This document shows positions 57,055 to 64,000 of a DNA stretch of 64,000 nt, one piece after another. The DNA comes from Roseateles noduli. GTDB taxonomy: Bacteria > Pseudomonadota > Gammaproteobacteria > Burkholderiales > Burkholderiaceae_C. Where the stretch lies: assembly GCA_002205125.1 (NCBI GenBank), contig NIOE01000003.1, positions 310,001 through 374,000 of the forward strand, given 5' to 3'. Below the pieces are notes generated by a model. It saw only the letters and a program-made list of their open reading frames with translations. It did not search any database and was not told where the DNA came from. Positions within the stretch are counted from its first letter, which is position 1. The number at the start of each line of letters is the position of its first letter. A program made the position numbers and the translations under genes.

Positions 57055-58199
57055 GGCGTTGCTTTGACTCGTTCAAGGATGCCGGCCTGGGTGGCCAGTT
57101 GTCGGAATCTGGGGACGAAGCGCTCAAGTCCAACCGGTTTGCCGGTTTGGGCGCGTGCGCGCTTGTCTCCCCGTTTGGCGGGATCCGGCTCGATCAGCTC
57201 CTTGACGATGGCGACCAGCGAGTCCTTCAGCGAGGCCGGCACCTTTGGAACCAGGTCGTCCGAGATGATGTTCAGTTGCAGCGAACGCAGGACCAGGATC
57301 AGCGGTTCGTTGTAACCACCCGCCCACGTGCCTGGGTGCATCAGTGGCGGCAGCCGGTTCGCAACGATCGCCTGCAGCGGGGTCGCGGTGAACAGGAAGA
57401 ACACGAGACTGCCCAGCATATAGGCGTCGGAGGCCTCGCGTGCGTCGGTCCATTGAGACGGCACATGGCCATACCAGCGCTCCGGCGGGGCGTATTGCCC
57501 GTCGCCGGGCCACGCCATCGCGTCGTAGGGGCCGCTGCGGTCCTTGCGAACGACGCGACCCAGATCGCCCACCTTGAACACCGAGTCCTTGGGCACCGTC
57601 ATGTCGGTCATGGAGATGACGTTGGACGGTTTGACGTCCTGGTGCGACACACCGTGCCTGTGCAACTGACTCATGCCCAATGCCACGTCCGCCAGGATCG
57701 AGAAGACGGCGCTGCAGGAGAACACGCCCAGGTGGGACAACTGCTTGCGCAGATCACCCGCACCGATCTCCATGATCAGGCAGTACACCCGGTTCATCGG
57801 ATTGTTGGTCGGGTCGAGGTTCACATACTCATGCGAGATCAGCCGGATCAGCCGCGACAGCTTGTTCGCCTCGCACAACTCCATGGCCTCCCGCTCAAAA
57901 GTGGCGAGAGACGTCAGCTTGGTCAGCTCTGCCACGGGATCCGGCGCGGCCAGTGCGTCGACGAAGTCCAGCGCCTTCACGAAGGCCTTCTGGCCGTTTC
58001 GTTCTGCGATGTAGCCGACACAGAAGTTGGAGCCTGAGCCGCCGGGTGACTTGGAGAGCTGCTGCACAAGCGTCCATCCGCTGGGCAGGGTGTGACCCGT
58101 GAGAAGGGTTGCGGGGCTTGTTGACACTGGCGCCGGCGGGGCCGCAGTTGCGGCCGCTGGGGCCGTCGCAGCTGCGGCCGAGGTGGACGGAACGGTCAT
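57051..58199 (-). CDS. Serine/threonine protein kinase
   Basis: This 382-residue protein starts at ATG 58199 after AGGAGGAGAAG. An Ala/Pro-rich N-terminal segment (about residues 8-30) precedes the kinase fold: glycine loop SPGGSGSNFC (51-60), the lysine in FVKALD (Lys75), the catalytic loop HQDVKPSN (186-193, Asp188; HQD replaces HRD) and GDLG (211-214, replacing DFG). APPERWYG is the activation-segment end. Changes at HRD/DFG are tolerated in many bacterial kinases, so activity is likely. It is divergent from the KfrA-like gene and shares its operator region. It may act in element control or phage defence. Confidence 0.85.
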   Translation of the reverse strand: MTVPSTSAAAATAPAAATAAPPAPVSTSPATLLTGHTLPSGWTLVQQLSKSPGGSGSNFCVGYIAERNGQKAFVKALDFVDALAAPDPVAELTKLTSLATFEREAMELCEANKLSRLIRLISHEYVNLDPTNNPMNRVYCLIMEIGAGDLRKQLSHLGVFSCSAVFSILADVALGMSQLHRHGVSHQDVKPSNVISMTDMTVPKDSVFKVGDLGRVVRKDRSGPYDAMAWPGDGQYAPPERWYGHVPSQWTDAREASDAYMLGSLVFFLFTATPLQAIVANRLPPLMHPGTWAGGYNEPLILVLRSLQLNIISDDLVPKVPASLKDSLVAIVKELIEPDPAKRGDKRARAQTGKPVGLERFVPRFRQLATQAGILERVKATP

Positions 58200-58437
58200 C
58201 TTCTCCTCCTGGGATCGACGCGAGCGGCGACGGATGGCGCGTTGCGTCTGCTTGTTTTGCCGGAAATCGTTCGTTCGTAGGGTAAGGCGGATTTCAGCGG
58301 ACCTTGCGCGGGGAACCAGGGTTCCAGACGGTTTTGGCCCCTTCGGATGGGGGTCCACGACGCATTCCTGCGATCAGGTTGAATAACCAGACATTAACCA
58401 ATCTTAGTTCACCGCGCAATTCGAGGCTTGAAAGCTC

Positions 58438-58478
58438 GTAACGTATTACGTACCATCAACATTACGTATCACATACGA
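58438..58478. promoter_or_regulatory. Repeated ATTACGTA elements upstream of the KfrA-like gene
   Basis: ATTACGTA occurs at 58445-58452 and 58461-58468, 16 bp apart, and the flanks add GTAACGTA and CATACG. The cluster lies between the divergent kinase and KfrA-like genes. KfrA proteins repress their own promoter at repeated sites, so these are the likely operators. Confidence 0.5.
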
Positions 58479-58492
58479 AATTGAGGGCGGAC

Positions 58493-59521
58493 ATGGCACG
58501 ACCAGGCGTGAGCAAGGCAGAAGTACAGCGAGCAAGGATGGGCCTGATGAAGGCCGGTAAGCACCCGTCGATCGATGCGATCCGCATCGAACTGGGCAAC
58601 ACCGGCTCGAAGGCCACCATCTACCGGCACCTCAAGGAGATCGAGGCCGACGAGGGCGGCGTCAGCTCCCCACAGGCGTCGGTCAGCGAGGAACTGCAGG
58701 CGTTCGTGGCCAACTTGGCGGGACGGCTGGAGTACGAGGCGAAGGAGCGGCTGGACACACTCCAGTCCGGACACGCGGCCCAACTGAAGCGCATCAGTGA
58801 GGCGCTGGACCGGTCTCAGGCCGACGCTCGCACCGCGCGCCTGGAGGTCGAGCGCCTAGCGGGCGAGCTTGCCGGCGAGCGAGCGCGTAGGCAGGAACTG
58901 GAGGCGCATCTGGTGGCCGCCCGTTTGGAACGCGCTGAGCAAACGGCTCAGCTCGGTGCTCAGGTCACCGGTCTCCAGGAGCAACTGAAGGCGGCCCAGA
59001 TGCACATCGCTTCGCTGGAGGAGAAGCACAACCATTCCCGGGAGGCGCTGGACCACTTCCGTCAGTCATCGCGCGACCAACGCGATCGCGAGGCGCGCCA
59101 GCACGAGCAGCAGCTCCAGTACCTGCAAGGGGAGTTGCGGGCGTCCGCCGAAGCGCTGAGTGCAAAGCACACCGAACTGCGTAGCGCCTTGCAGGAGAAG
59201 GCGGACGCATTGGCTCAGTTGACGGGCGCGCGGGCCGAGAAACGTCAGCTTGACGACCTTCTCCGTGAACTCAAACCTGCCGCGCAGCGCCTGGCCACCC
59301 AGACGCAGGCCGTGGAAGACCTTCGCGCCCAAGCGGCACAGGCAAGCAGTCAATACCAGAGCTTGCTGGCGCGCGCGACGGAACTGGGTCAGCGCAACCT
59401 GGAGCTGGAAAGACAACTGGCGGCTGCCGGGGCCTCCGCCCTGGCGCACGACCAGTTGATGAAGGACGTGCTGTCGCGCATCGGGGGCGCAAGCCCAAAT
59501 TCCGCGCCTGCATCAATCTGA
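58493..59521 (+). CDS. KfrA-like DNA-binding coiled-coil protein
   Basis: This 342-residue protein has an N-terminal DNA-binding domain of the KfrA/plasmid_RA1 type: GVSKAEVQRARMGLMKAGK, then HPSIDAIRIELGNTGSKATIYRHLKEIE (about residues 4-52). A long coiled coil (about 85-320, heptads rich in Leu, Ala, Gln and Arg) follows. KfrA aids plasmid segregation and regulates its own promoter. ATG 58493 is preferred to TTG 58481. Presence in an island with an integrase suggests an integrative element or a plasmid-derived segment. SIR2-like genes begin 99 bp downstream. Confidence 0.85.
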   Translation: MARPGVSKAEVQRARMGLMKAGKHPSIDAIRIELGNTGSKATIYRHLKEIEADEGGVSSPQASVSEELQAFVANLAGRLEYEAKERLDTLQSGHAAQLKRISEALDRSQADARTARLEVERLAGELAGERARRQELEAHLVAARLERAEQTAQLGAQVTGLQEQLKAAQMHIASLEEKHNHSREALDHFRQSSRDQRDREARQHEQQLQYLQGELRASAEALSAKHTELRSALQEKADALAQLTGARAEKRQLDDLLRELKPAAQRLATQTQAVEDLRAQAAQASSQYQSLLARATELGQRNLELERQLAAAGASALAHDQLMKDVLSRIGGASPNSAPASI

Positions 59522-59620
59522 CCCCGCGAACCGCCACCGGTCGCCTGAGCACGTTCGACTCCGACGGCCCCCGCGTGTGCCGCATGCAGCAGAATAGGAA
59601 CGCAAGGGAGGAGAGAGTCC

Positions 59621-60625
59621 TTGATTCACAAAAACACCGTGTTCGTTCTAGGCGCCGGCGCTAGCTACCCTTATGGCTTTCCCCTAGGCGTCAAGCTGCG
59701 CCAGGACATCATGAAAGTGCCGGCGACGTACCTGCACGATGTGAAGTTTCTTGATCGGCCCAAACCCATCGCCGTTGAACCCTCGACGACCGAGTTTTTC
59801 CAGGCCTTCATCGAATCAAAGGCGCCGTCCATTGACGCGTTCCTCGCGAATCGCATGGAGTTCGCGGAGATCGGCCGAATTGCCATCGCCAAGGTCTTGC
59901 TTGGCTACGAGGTAGTTCATCGGTTGTTTGACGACGCCAACGACGACGATTGGTACGCAGCCGTGTTCAATGCCATCCGTTGTCCTCGCGAGCACCTGGG
60001 CAGCAACAAGGTCTCGTTCGTCACCTTCAACTACGACCGTTCCTTGGAACTGGCACTGTGGAGCTTCCTGCGGCACACGTACAAGCTGACCGATGACGAA
60101 GCGTGGACAGCGACAGCGCAGTTCCCGATCGTCCACGTGTATGGCAGCCTGGGTAGCCTTAACCCCCAATCGCAGAACTTCGTTCCCTATGGGCTGGGCG
60201 GATTGCGCGACTCCGGTATCTCCTCGGCCGACGAGCAGCATCGTCAGCGCTTGGTAACCAAAGCCGCGGCGCAGATCCGGGTGATTCCCGAGCACCGCGG
60301 GGACCAGCACTCCGAGGGCTTCGATCGGGCCAAGAAGATCATCTCGGAGGCCGAACGCCTTGTCTTTTTGGGCTTCGCGTTTGACGACCTGAACGTGACC
60401 CGGCTGAGCCCGGACCTGCAGGGCGCGATGAACGCAATCGTTGATGCCCTCGACGGTGATGCCCCTCGCTTCGCCGGCACGGTCTTTGGCTTGCGGGATG
60501 CCGAAATCCGTCGCGTCGCCAGGCTGATCACACCGGCGTCCAAACGCTTGTCCACCATGCAAGGCCTTCATGCGATGAGATCCACCGACATGCTGCGCCA
60601 CACCGGCATCCACATCTGCGACTGA
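59621..60625 (+). CDS. SIR2-like domain protein, candidate NAD-cleaving effector
   Basis: This 334-residue protein starts at TTG 59621 after GGGAGGAGAG. The SIR2-type NAD pocket is FVLGAGASYPYGFPLG (GAGAS at 11-15), with TFNYDRSLE (135-143), HVYGSLG (172-178) and FLGFAFDDLN (249-258). The usual catalytic His-Gly is here His-Val-Tyr-Gly, so the exact active residue is open. SIR2-like proteins in defence systems cleave NAD+ on phage infection. It is 20 bp upstream of the DUF4238-like gene and in the same frame series as the HEPN gene, so the three form one operon. Confidence 0.8.
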   Translation: MIHKNTVFVLGAGASYPYGFPLGVKLRQDIMKVPATYLHDVKFLDRPKPIAVEPSTTEFFQAFIESKAPSIDAFLANRMEFAEIGRIAIAKVLLGYEVVHRLFDDANDDDWYAAVFNAIRCPREHLGSNKVSFVTFNYDRSLELALWSFLRHTYKLTDDEAWTATAQFPIVHVYGSLGSLNPQSQNFVPYGLGGLRDSGISSADEQHRQRLVTKAAAQIRVIPEHRGDQHSEGFDRAKKIISEAERLVFLGFAFDDLNVTRLSPDLQGAMNAIVDALDGDAPRFAGTVFGLRDAEIRRVARLITPASKRLSTMQGLHAMRSTDMLRHTGIHICD

Positions 60626-60645
60626 CACGCCGGCTGCCCTTGCAC

Positions 60646-61647
60646 ATGGGAACGCACAAAGAGCATCACTTCATCCCGCGATTCCTTTTGAGCCGCTGGG
60701 AAGGCAACGCAAACGGCCGCCTGTCCGCCATGCGATGGCTGCGGGGCGACATCTCCGAAAAACGCTACAAGGCGAGGTCTGTTGCGAAGGAGCGCGACCT
60801 CTATGCCATCGGCCGCGAGCGTGGGGAACCGAACCAGGTTCTTGAGCGAGAGTTCATGACGCTGCACGTCGACGAACCCGCGTCGCAGGTTCATCGAGCA
60901 ATCTTGGACGATCAGCTCAACCGCCTCACCGAACAACAGCAGTACGCGTGGACGCTCTTTCTGGTGTCGCTGGCCCTACGCGGTCCGGGCACGGTTGCGC
61001 ATGTGCGCGCTCGTGGCATCGAGGCCCTGGGCGACGAGCTCGACACCGGGCCCGACGACTTCCTGGATTCGCGCGGTCCGCAGCCCGAGGCAAGCCTCAG
61101 GCGCTACGTGGAAAAGAACTCCCCAGACCTGCTCAACGATTTCGGCACGCGCTCGCTGCCGACGCTTATCCAGACCTCGGCGCTCAACCGGACGATCTTC
61201 GAGGCTTCGTGGGTGACAAGGCGGTTCACTGGCACCTCGGAGCGGCTGCTCATTGGGGACCGGCCGCTGACGCTGTTCGGCGCGCTCAATGACAACTTTC
61301 TGCTGTACCTACCAGTGGCTCCGGACCGGGCCTTCCTGGCGTTCAACTCTCGCGAAACGGCCCGCCGCATCGTCAAGAAAGGGGACGTGGTATTCCTGAG
61401 GGAATTGAATCGCTTCATGGTCGAGCAGGCAAGCGTCTACGTCTACGGCACCGATCTCGCGCACAAGCGCTTGTTGCAAGCCCGTCTGGCCAAGGAGGCC
61501 GCCGACGCGGGGCTTGGCCTCGGCCCACGCCCGCAACCAGCGGCGGTCAACGCGGATGCGGGCCTCGCCGCCGCGCTGAACACTCAGAACGCATCAGAAG
61601 AGACACCCCGCACTCCAACGAAGGGGCAGCAGTGGCGAAACCCTTGA
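60646..61647 (+). CDS. DUF4238-like protein
   Basis: This 333-residue protein begins (ATG 60646) with GTHKEHHFIPRFLLSRW, the HHxIPRFxL motif of DUF4238, which is believed to resemble a nuclease core because of its paired His residues, though this is not proven. It continues with WTLFLVSLALRGPGTVAHVR, LNRTIFEASWVTRRF and LLIGDRPLTLFGA, and ends in low-complexity Ala/Pro/Thr. It sits between the SIR2 and HEPN genes, 20 bp after SIR2 and overlapping HEPN by 16 bases. Role unknown; a sensor or nuclease component is plausible. Confidence 0.75.
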   Translation: MGTHKEHHFIPRFLLSRWEGNANGRLSAMRWLRGDISEKRYKARSVAKERDLYAIGRERGEPNQVLEREFMTLHVDEPASQVHRAILDDQLNRLTEQQQYAWTLFLVSLALRGPGTVAHVRARGIEALGDELDTGPDDFLDSRGPQPEASLRRYVEKNSPDLLNDFGTRSLPTLIQTSALNRTIFEASWVTRRFTGTSERLLIGDRPLTLFGALNDNFLLYLPVAPDRAFLAFNSRETARRIVKKGDVVFLRELNRFMVEQASVYVYGTDLAHKRLLQARLAKEAADAGLGLGPRPQPAAVNADAGLAAALNTQNASEETPRTPTKGQQWRNP

Positions 61648-62138
61648 TGGGACGTGCACTCCTGTGGGCCACGGCGCTCACGGACTGCCGGGACTGTCTC
61701 GATCTGGCGCAGCGGCTGCAGGGCGTTCCGGCAAGTGAGGCTCTGCGCTCAACCGAAGCGCAGAGCGCGGCGCGGCACCTAATCCGGCTGGCGATCGTGT
61801 ATTTCGGGCAGCTTTATACGGTCGGCTACGAGGATGGCGCCGCAGTCGCTTCGAACAAGCAGATGGCGGTGGAACTTGACGCGCTTGAGCGGGAGGCTTT
61901 CCCGCATCACGTCGATCTAGCCAAGTTCCAGGCTCTGCGAGACCTCCTCATGGAACTCCGCCACGGCACGATCGCCCACGCGGACGGAAAAGCTTTCAGC
62001 GTCCAGCATGAAAGTAATTCGGCCCGGGCACTGACCCCGCTCCTGGACCCCGCGCTACATGACGAGTTCCGCGACTCGTGCGCCAGGCTGATCGTTGCGC
62101 TGCTACGCCACGCGGCGACGATCGCTGACGCCCCTTGA
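61632..62138 (+). CDS. HEPN-like protein, third gene of the SIR2-DUF4238 operon
   Basis: This 168-residue protein starts at GTG 61632, inside the DUF4238 end, with AAGGGG upstream. It is a long helical protein: ALTDCRDCLDLAQRLQ, AARHLIRLAIVYFGQLY, LRDLLMELRHGTIAHADG. RHGTIAH (110-116) is R-x5-H, the HEPN RNase motif, at the end of a helix, as required. HEPN domains in toxin, CRISPR and Abi proteins cut RNA when activated. It may be the effector, or a helical partner, in this system. No other catalytic motif is visible. Confidence 0.7.
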   Translation: MAKPLMGRALLWATALTDCRDCLDLAQRLQGVPASEALRSTEAQSAARHLIRLAIVYFGQLYTVGYEDGAAVASNKQMAVELDALEREAFPHHVDLAKFQALRDLLMELRHGTIAHADGKAFSVQHESNSARALTPLLDPALHDEFRDSCARLIVALLRHAATIADAP

Positions 62139-62263
62139 GCTTCCTCCGCGGTTCGGCGCCGCGGGGGACTGGAAGCTGGAGCATCGCGAGCGGCGCTGCT
62201 CGTGCCGCCAAATCCGGAAAACAGGCCTCCGGCCCGGTTTGCAGGCTCCGTAGCATTTTCCGC

Positions 62264-62710
62264 ATGAGCAAGCCGAACCGCGCCTCGCGCACGACGACCG
62301 CCCGTTCCTCCGAGGCCACGCCGCCCCAGGGCGAGCACGCCTACCTCTGGTATTTCCGCAATGACAGTGCAATCGCTCGCTTGGGAGCGATGCTGGTCAA
62401 CAACCTCGACAAGATGCCCTGGCGCATGCTCGGGACTATCCTGGTGGTCTCGATCGTCGGCCAACCGGGTGTGGAACTTGTAGAGCGGTGCACGCGGCGC
62501 CTGGTCAGCGCCGAAGCTGTGGCGGTGGAAACCGACCTGTCAAAGAAGCTGCTCCGTTGTACCGACTCGGCTGCATTCAAGCCGAGCGCGGTGAGGGATT
62601 CGCTCCATCGCAAGCTACGGGCCAAGAACTTGGAACGCGAGGGCCTATGCGACGCCACATCGCAAGCGTTGCAATCCCATTTGAAAACACTTGAAAAATC
62701 AGACACATAG
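62264..62710 (+). CDS. Hypothetical membrane-associated protein (148 aa)
   Basis: ATG 62264 gives 148 residues with a possible membrane helix MPWRMLGTILVVSIVGQPGVE and a C-terminal basic helix SAVRDSLHRKLRAKNLERE. The longer frame from 62135 has no ribosome site. It lies 125 bp after the HEPN gene on the same strand and may be the fourth gene of the unit. Family unknown. It is convergent with the phospholipase-like gene, 19 bp apart. Confidence 0.5.
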   Translation: MSKPNRASRTTTARSSEATPPQGEHAYLWYFRNDSAIARLGAMLVNNLDKMPWRMLGTILVVSIVGQPGVELVERCTRRLVSAEAVAVETDLSKKLLRCTDSAAFKPSAVRDSLHRKLRAKNLEREGLCDATSQALQSHLKTLEKSDT

Positions 62711-62729
62711 AGCACTTTTGGCGGATTTT

Positions 62730-64000
62730 TCAAGAATCACGGCCAATCCTCCACACGATCACGCGGTCGACGTCGCCGTAGGCGAGCATGCTCGCCAGCC
62801 CCGTGTTGTCGAGGCTGCCGCCGTCGGCGTAGCGATTCGGCTTCGGGTTGGGCCCGGGATCAGCCACCGGCCAGGACTGGTATTCCGGAATGAGGGCGCC
62901 CAGCCCCAGCAGATCGAGTGTCGCGTCGAGCAGGGGATCGCCGTCGACCAGCCCCTTGGCGTCGTCGTGATGCTCGGGCGGCAGGTGACGCTCGATCCAG
63001 TCGTGCAAGGCGGCGCTCTCGATCGCCAGCCAGGCGCGGAACCTCAGGCGGTCGCGCTGCCATCCATCGATCACCTGCTGGAGATTGAACGCGAACGCGG
63101 CGCTGCTGGTGCCCATGATGTCCGCGAGCGCCCAGGGACGCGTCTGCTGCACGGCGGCCTGTTCCCCCGCGATGTCGACGAAGGTGGAACTCACGGCGAA
63201 CGCGTCCACACCGCCGCCGCCGACGTCGCGACCGTTCGCATCCTCGACGCGGACGCGCTGGCCGTCGATCTTCTCGCTCGGCTCGCCCACCACGCCGCCG
63301 AAGAAGCCCGTGGCCTGGACGGGCACGAGCGGCAGGTACGGCGTGGGATCCGTGGAGGTGTCCGCCTCCTGGAACATCCCCATGTTGCAGAGCAGGAACG
63401 GACGCTGCGCACGGGCGCTGCCCGTCGCGAACAGGTGGGCGGTCCCCGTCGGCAGATGGGCGTTGGACGACTCGATCCTGTGCAGGCTGGCCGAGTTGGC
63501 GGTGAACATGTCCCGCGGCAGGTAGTTGTCCGGCGGATGATCCTTGTCGCCGTGCAGGAACAAGCCGCAGGGCGCCAGGATGTGCAGGGCGATCACGGTC
63601 TGCCAGAGCATGTTCGCGGGCAGCGGATCGTCGGGGCTGTTCAATCGGGCCAACGCATGGATGATCAGCGCCGTGGCCGCGATCCCCTCGATCGAGAAGG
63701 TCTCGGAGGCCATCGGGACGCCGGCGTTGCCGGGCGGCAGTTCATGCAGATCGACCGGCTTCAGCGCGCCCTGGTCGGCGTCGTAGACGCCGAGGTAGTC
63801 GTCGTCGCTTGGCCCGTCGGTCGGCAGGAACATGTAGGGCACGCCGAGCCACGAGCCGCCCGACACCGTCGACAGCGCCTTGATCTGCGAGAGCAGGCTG
63901 GCGCCGTTGGCCTGGAGGTAGGCCAGCGCACGCAGTTGGCCCATACCCGCGCAGCAGGCGCGCGTGCCGCCGCCGGACAGACAGAGCCCGACGTTGCCGG
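62730..64000 (-). CDS. Phospholipase A2/B-like lipase (partial, 5' end beyond window)
   Basis: The gene enters from the right edge and reads leftward to 62730. Visible parts: an oxyanion-type GLCLSGGGTRACCAG, then the nucleophile region LSTVSGGSWLGVPYMF, which resembles the SGGSW of eukaryotic-type phospholipase B/cPLA2 domains, and near the C-terminus NRYADGGSLDNTGLASML, which supplies the DGG acid pair. More than 420 residues remain in view. It would hydrolyse phospholipid acyl esters. Whether it is secreted cannot be told without the start. It could be part of a defence or competition module, or a housekeeping lipase. Confidence 0.75.
   Translation of the reverse strand, partial: GNVGLCLSGGGTRACCAGMGQLRALAYLQANGASLLSQIKALSTVSGGSWLGVPYMFLPTDGPSDDDYLGVYDADQGALKPVDLHELPPGNAGVPMASETFSIEGIAATALIIHALARLNSPDDPLPANMLWQTVIALHILAPCGLFLHGDKDHPPDNYLPRDMFTANSASLHRIESSNAHLPTGTAHLFATGSARAQRPFLLCNMGMFQEADTSTDPTPYLPLVPVQATGFFGGVVGEPSEKIDGQRVRVEDANGRDVGGGGVDAFAVSSTFVDIAGEQAAVQQTRPWALADIMGTSSAAFAFNLQQVIDGWQRDRLRFRAWLAIESAALHDWIERHLPPEHHDDAKGLVDGDPLLDATLDLLGLGALIPEYQSWPVADPGPNPKPNRYADGGSLDNTGLASMLAYGDVDRVIVWRIGRDS

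Noticed and set aside
58438-58492. Plasmid replication origin (iterons) before the KfrA-like gene
   Set aside because: Only two exact ATTACGTA copies occur, no rep gene or AT-rich unwinding region is nearby, and KfrA autoregulation explains them better.
1-64000. CRISPR arrays, tRNA and rRNA genes
   Set aside because: No regularly spaced repeats were seen, and no sequence was recognised as tRNA or rRNA. A tRNAscan and CRISPR search would be needed to exclude degenerate forms.
1-64000. Insertion sequences or transposases flanking the resistance blocks
   Set aside because: No transposase-like product or terminal inverted repeat pair was found. The only recombination genes are the intact tyrosine integrase and its decayed relative.

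Overview
This window looks like a stretch of high-GC genome from a betaproteobacterium of the order Burkholderiales. The signs are a Burkholderia-type trimeric porin, a DUF4148 protein, Cupriavidus-like cop/czc/pbr gene order, two CzcE proteins and abundant GTG/TTG starts. The genus cannot be fixed from the sequence. About 50 kb is a metal and metalloid resistance island. The last 14 kb is an integrase-associated accessory region rich in regulators and candidate defence genes. I saw no rRNA, tRNA, CRISPR array or intact insertion sequence.

Layout. (1) 1-14.65 kb, copper. The left edge cuts a CusC-like outer membrane protein. Then come a cysteine-containing secreted protein, a DUF305 protein, a triple-repeat DUF4148 protein, a Cu+ P1B-1 ATPase, an HMA copper chaperone, a 19-cysteine copper-storage four-helix protein, two CusF-like proteins, DUF411, a cupredoxin, a Tat-exported multicopper oxidase, a TolC-type lipoprotein and two His/Cys-rich exported proteins. 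These are driven divergently from a CopRS-type two-component system. (2) 14.68-15.06 kb, a decayed tyrosine integrase. (3) 15.1-18.3 kb, an arsRCC-acr3-arsH operon with a clear ArsR operator, followed by an MFS transporter remnant. (4) 18.6-23.8 kb, a pbr-like lead cluster: a cytochrome c-FTR1 fusion, a P1B-2 ATPase and a divergent MerR/CadR/PbrR regulator with a 19-bp-spacer promoter. (5) 23.9-29.6 kb, an envelope module: Sel1-repeat protein, GT2 polyprenyl-phosphate glycosyltransferase, ArnT-like GT83 transferase, orphan MotA and DgkA, plus a decayed duplicate of its Sel1/GT2 junction. (6) 30-33.5 kb, a porin, orphan FlgB, CzcE and a HEPN-like protein. (7) 33.6-46.7 kb, a czc cluster transcribed leftward (mgtC, czcE, czcI, czcC, czcB, czcA, czcD, a small membrane protein, czcP, czcR, czcS), then a zinc-ribbon protein, a lipoprotein and phosphoglucomutase. 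(8) 49.6-64 kb, an HNH-integrase operon, XRE regulators with palindromic operators, a LexA-type SOS box between divergent unknown genes, a Ser/Thr kinase-TPR operon divergent from a KfrA-like protein, a SIR2-DUF4238-HEPN operon, and a phospholipase A2/B-like gene cut by the right edge.

How it works together. Cu+ and Zn/Cd/Co/Pb leave the cytoplasm through three P1B ATPases and CDF CzcD. Periplasmic metal is removed by HME-RND pumps (CzcCBA here, and probably CusCBA beyond the left edge), oxidised by the multicopper oxidase or bound by CusF, CzcE, Csp and other small proteins. Arsenic is reduced by two ArsC proteins, expelled by Acr3 and possibly modified by ArsH. A repeated promoter motif (TGAC-N6-GTAAT) occurs upstream of copR, the Sel1/glycosyltransferase operon, czcE, the zinc-ribbon gene and the lipoprotein/pgm pair. 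This suggests that one two-component regulon links metal sensing to envelope remodelling. The most promising candidate for an undescribed system is the tightly packed SIR2-DUF4238-HEPN operon next to the kinase-TPR/KfrA pair.
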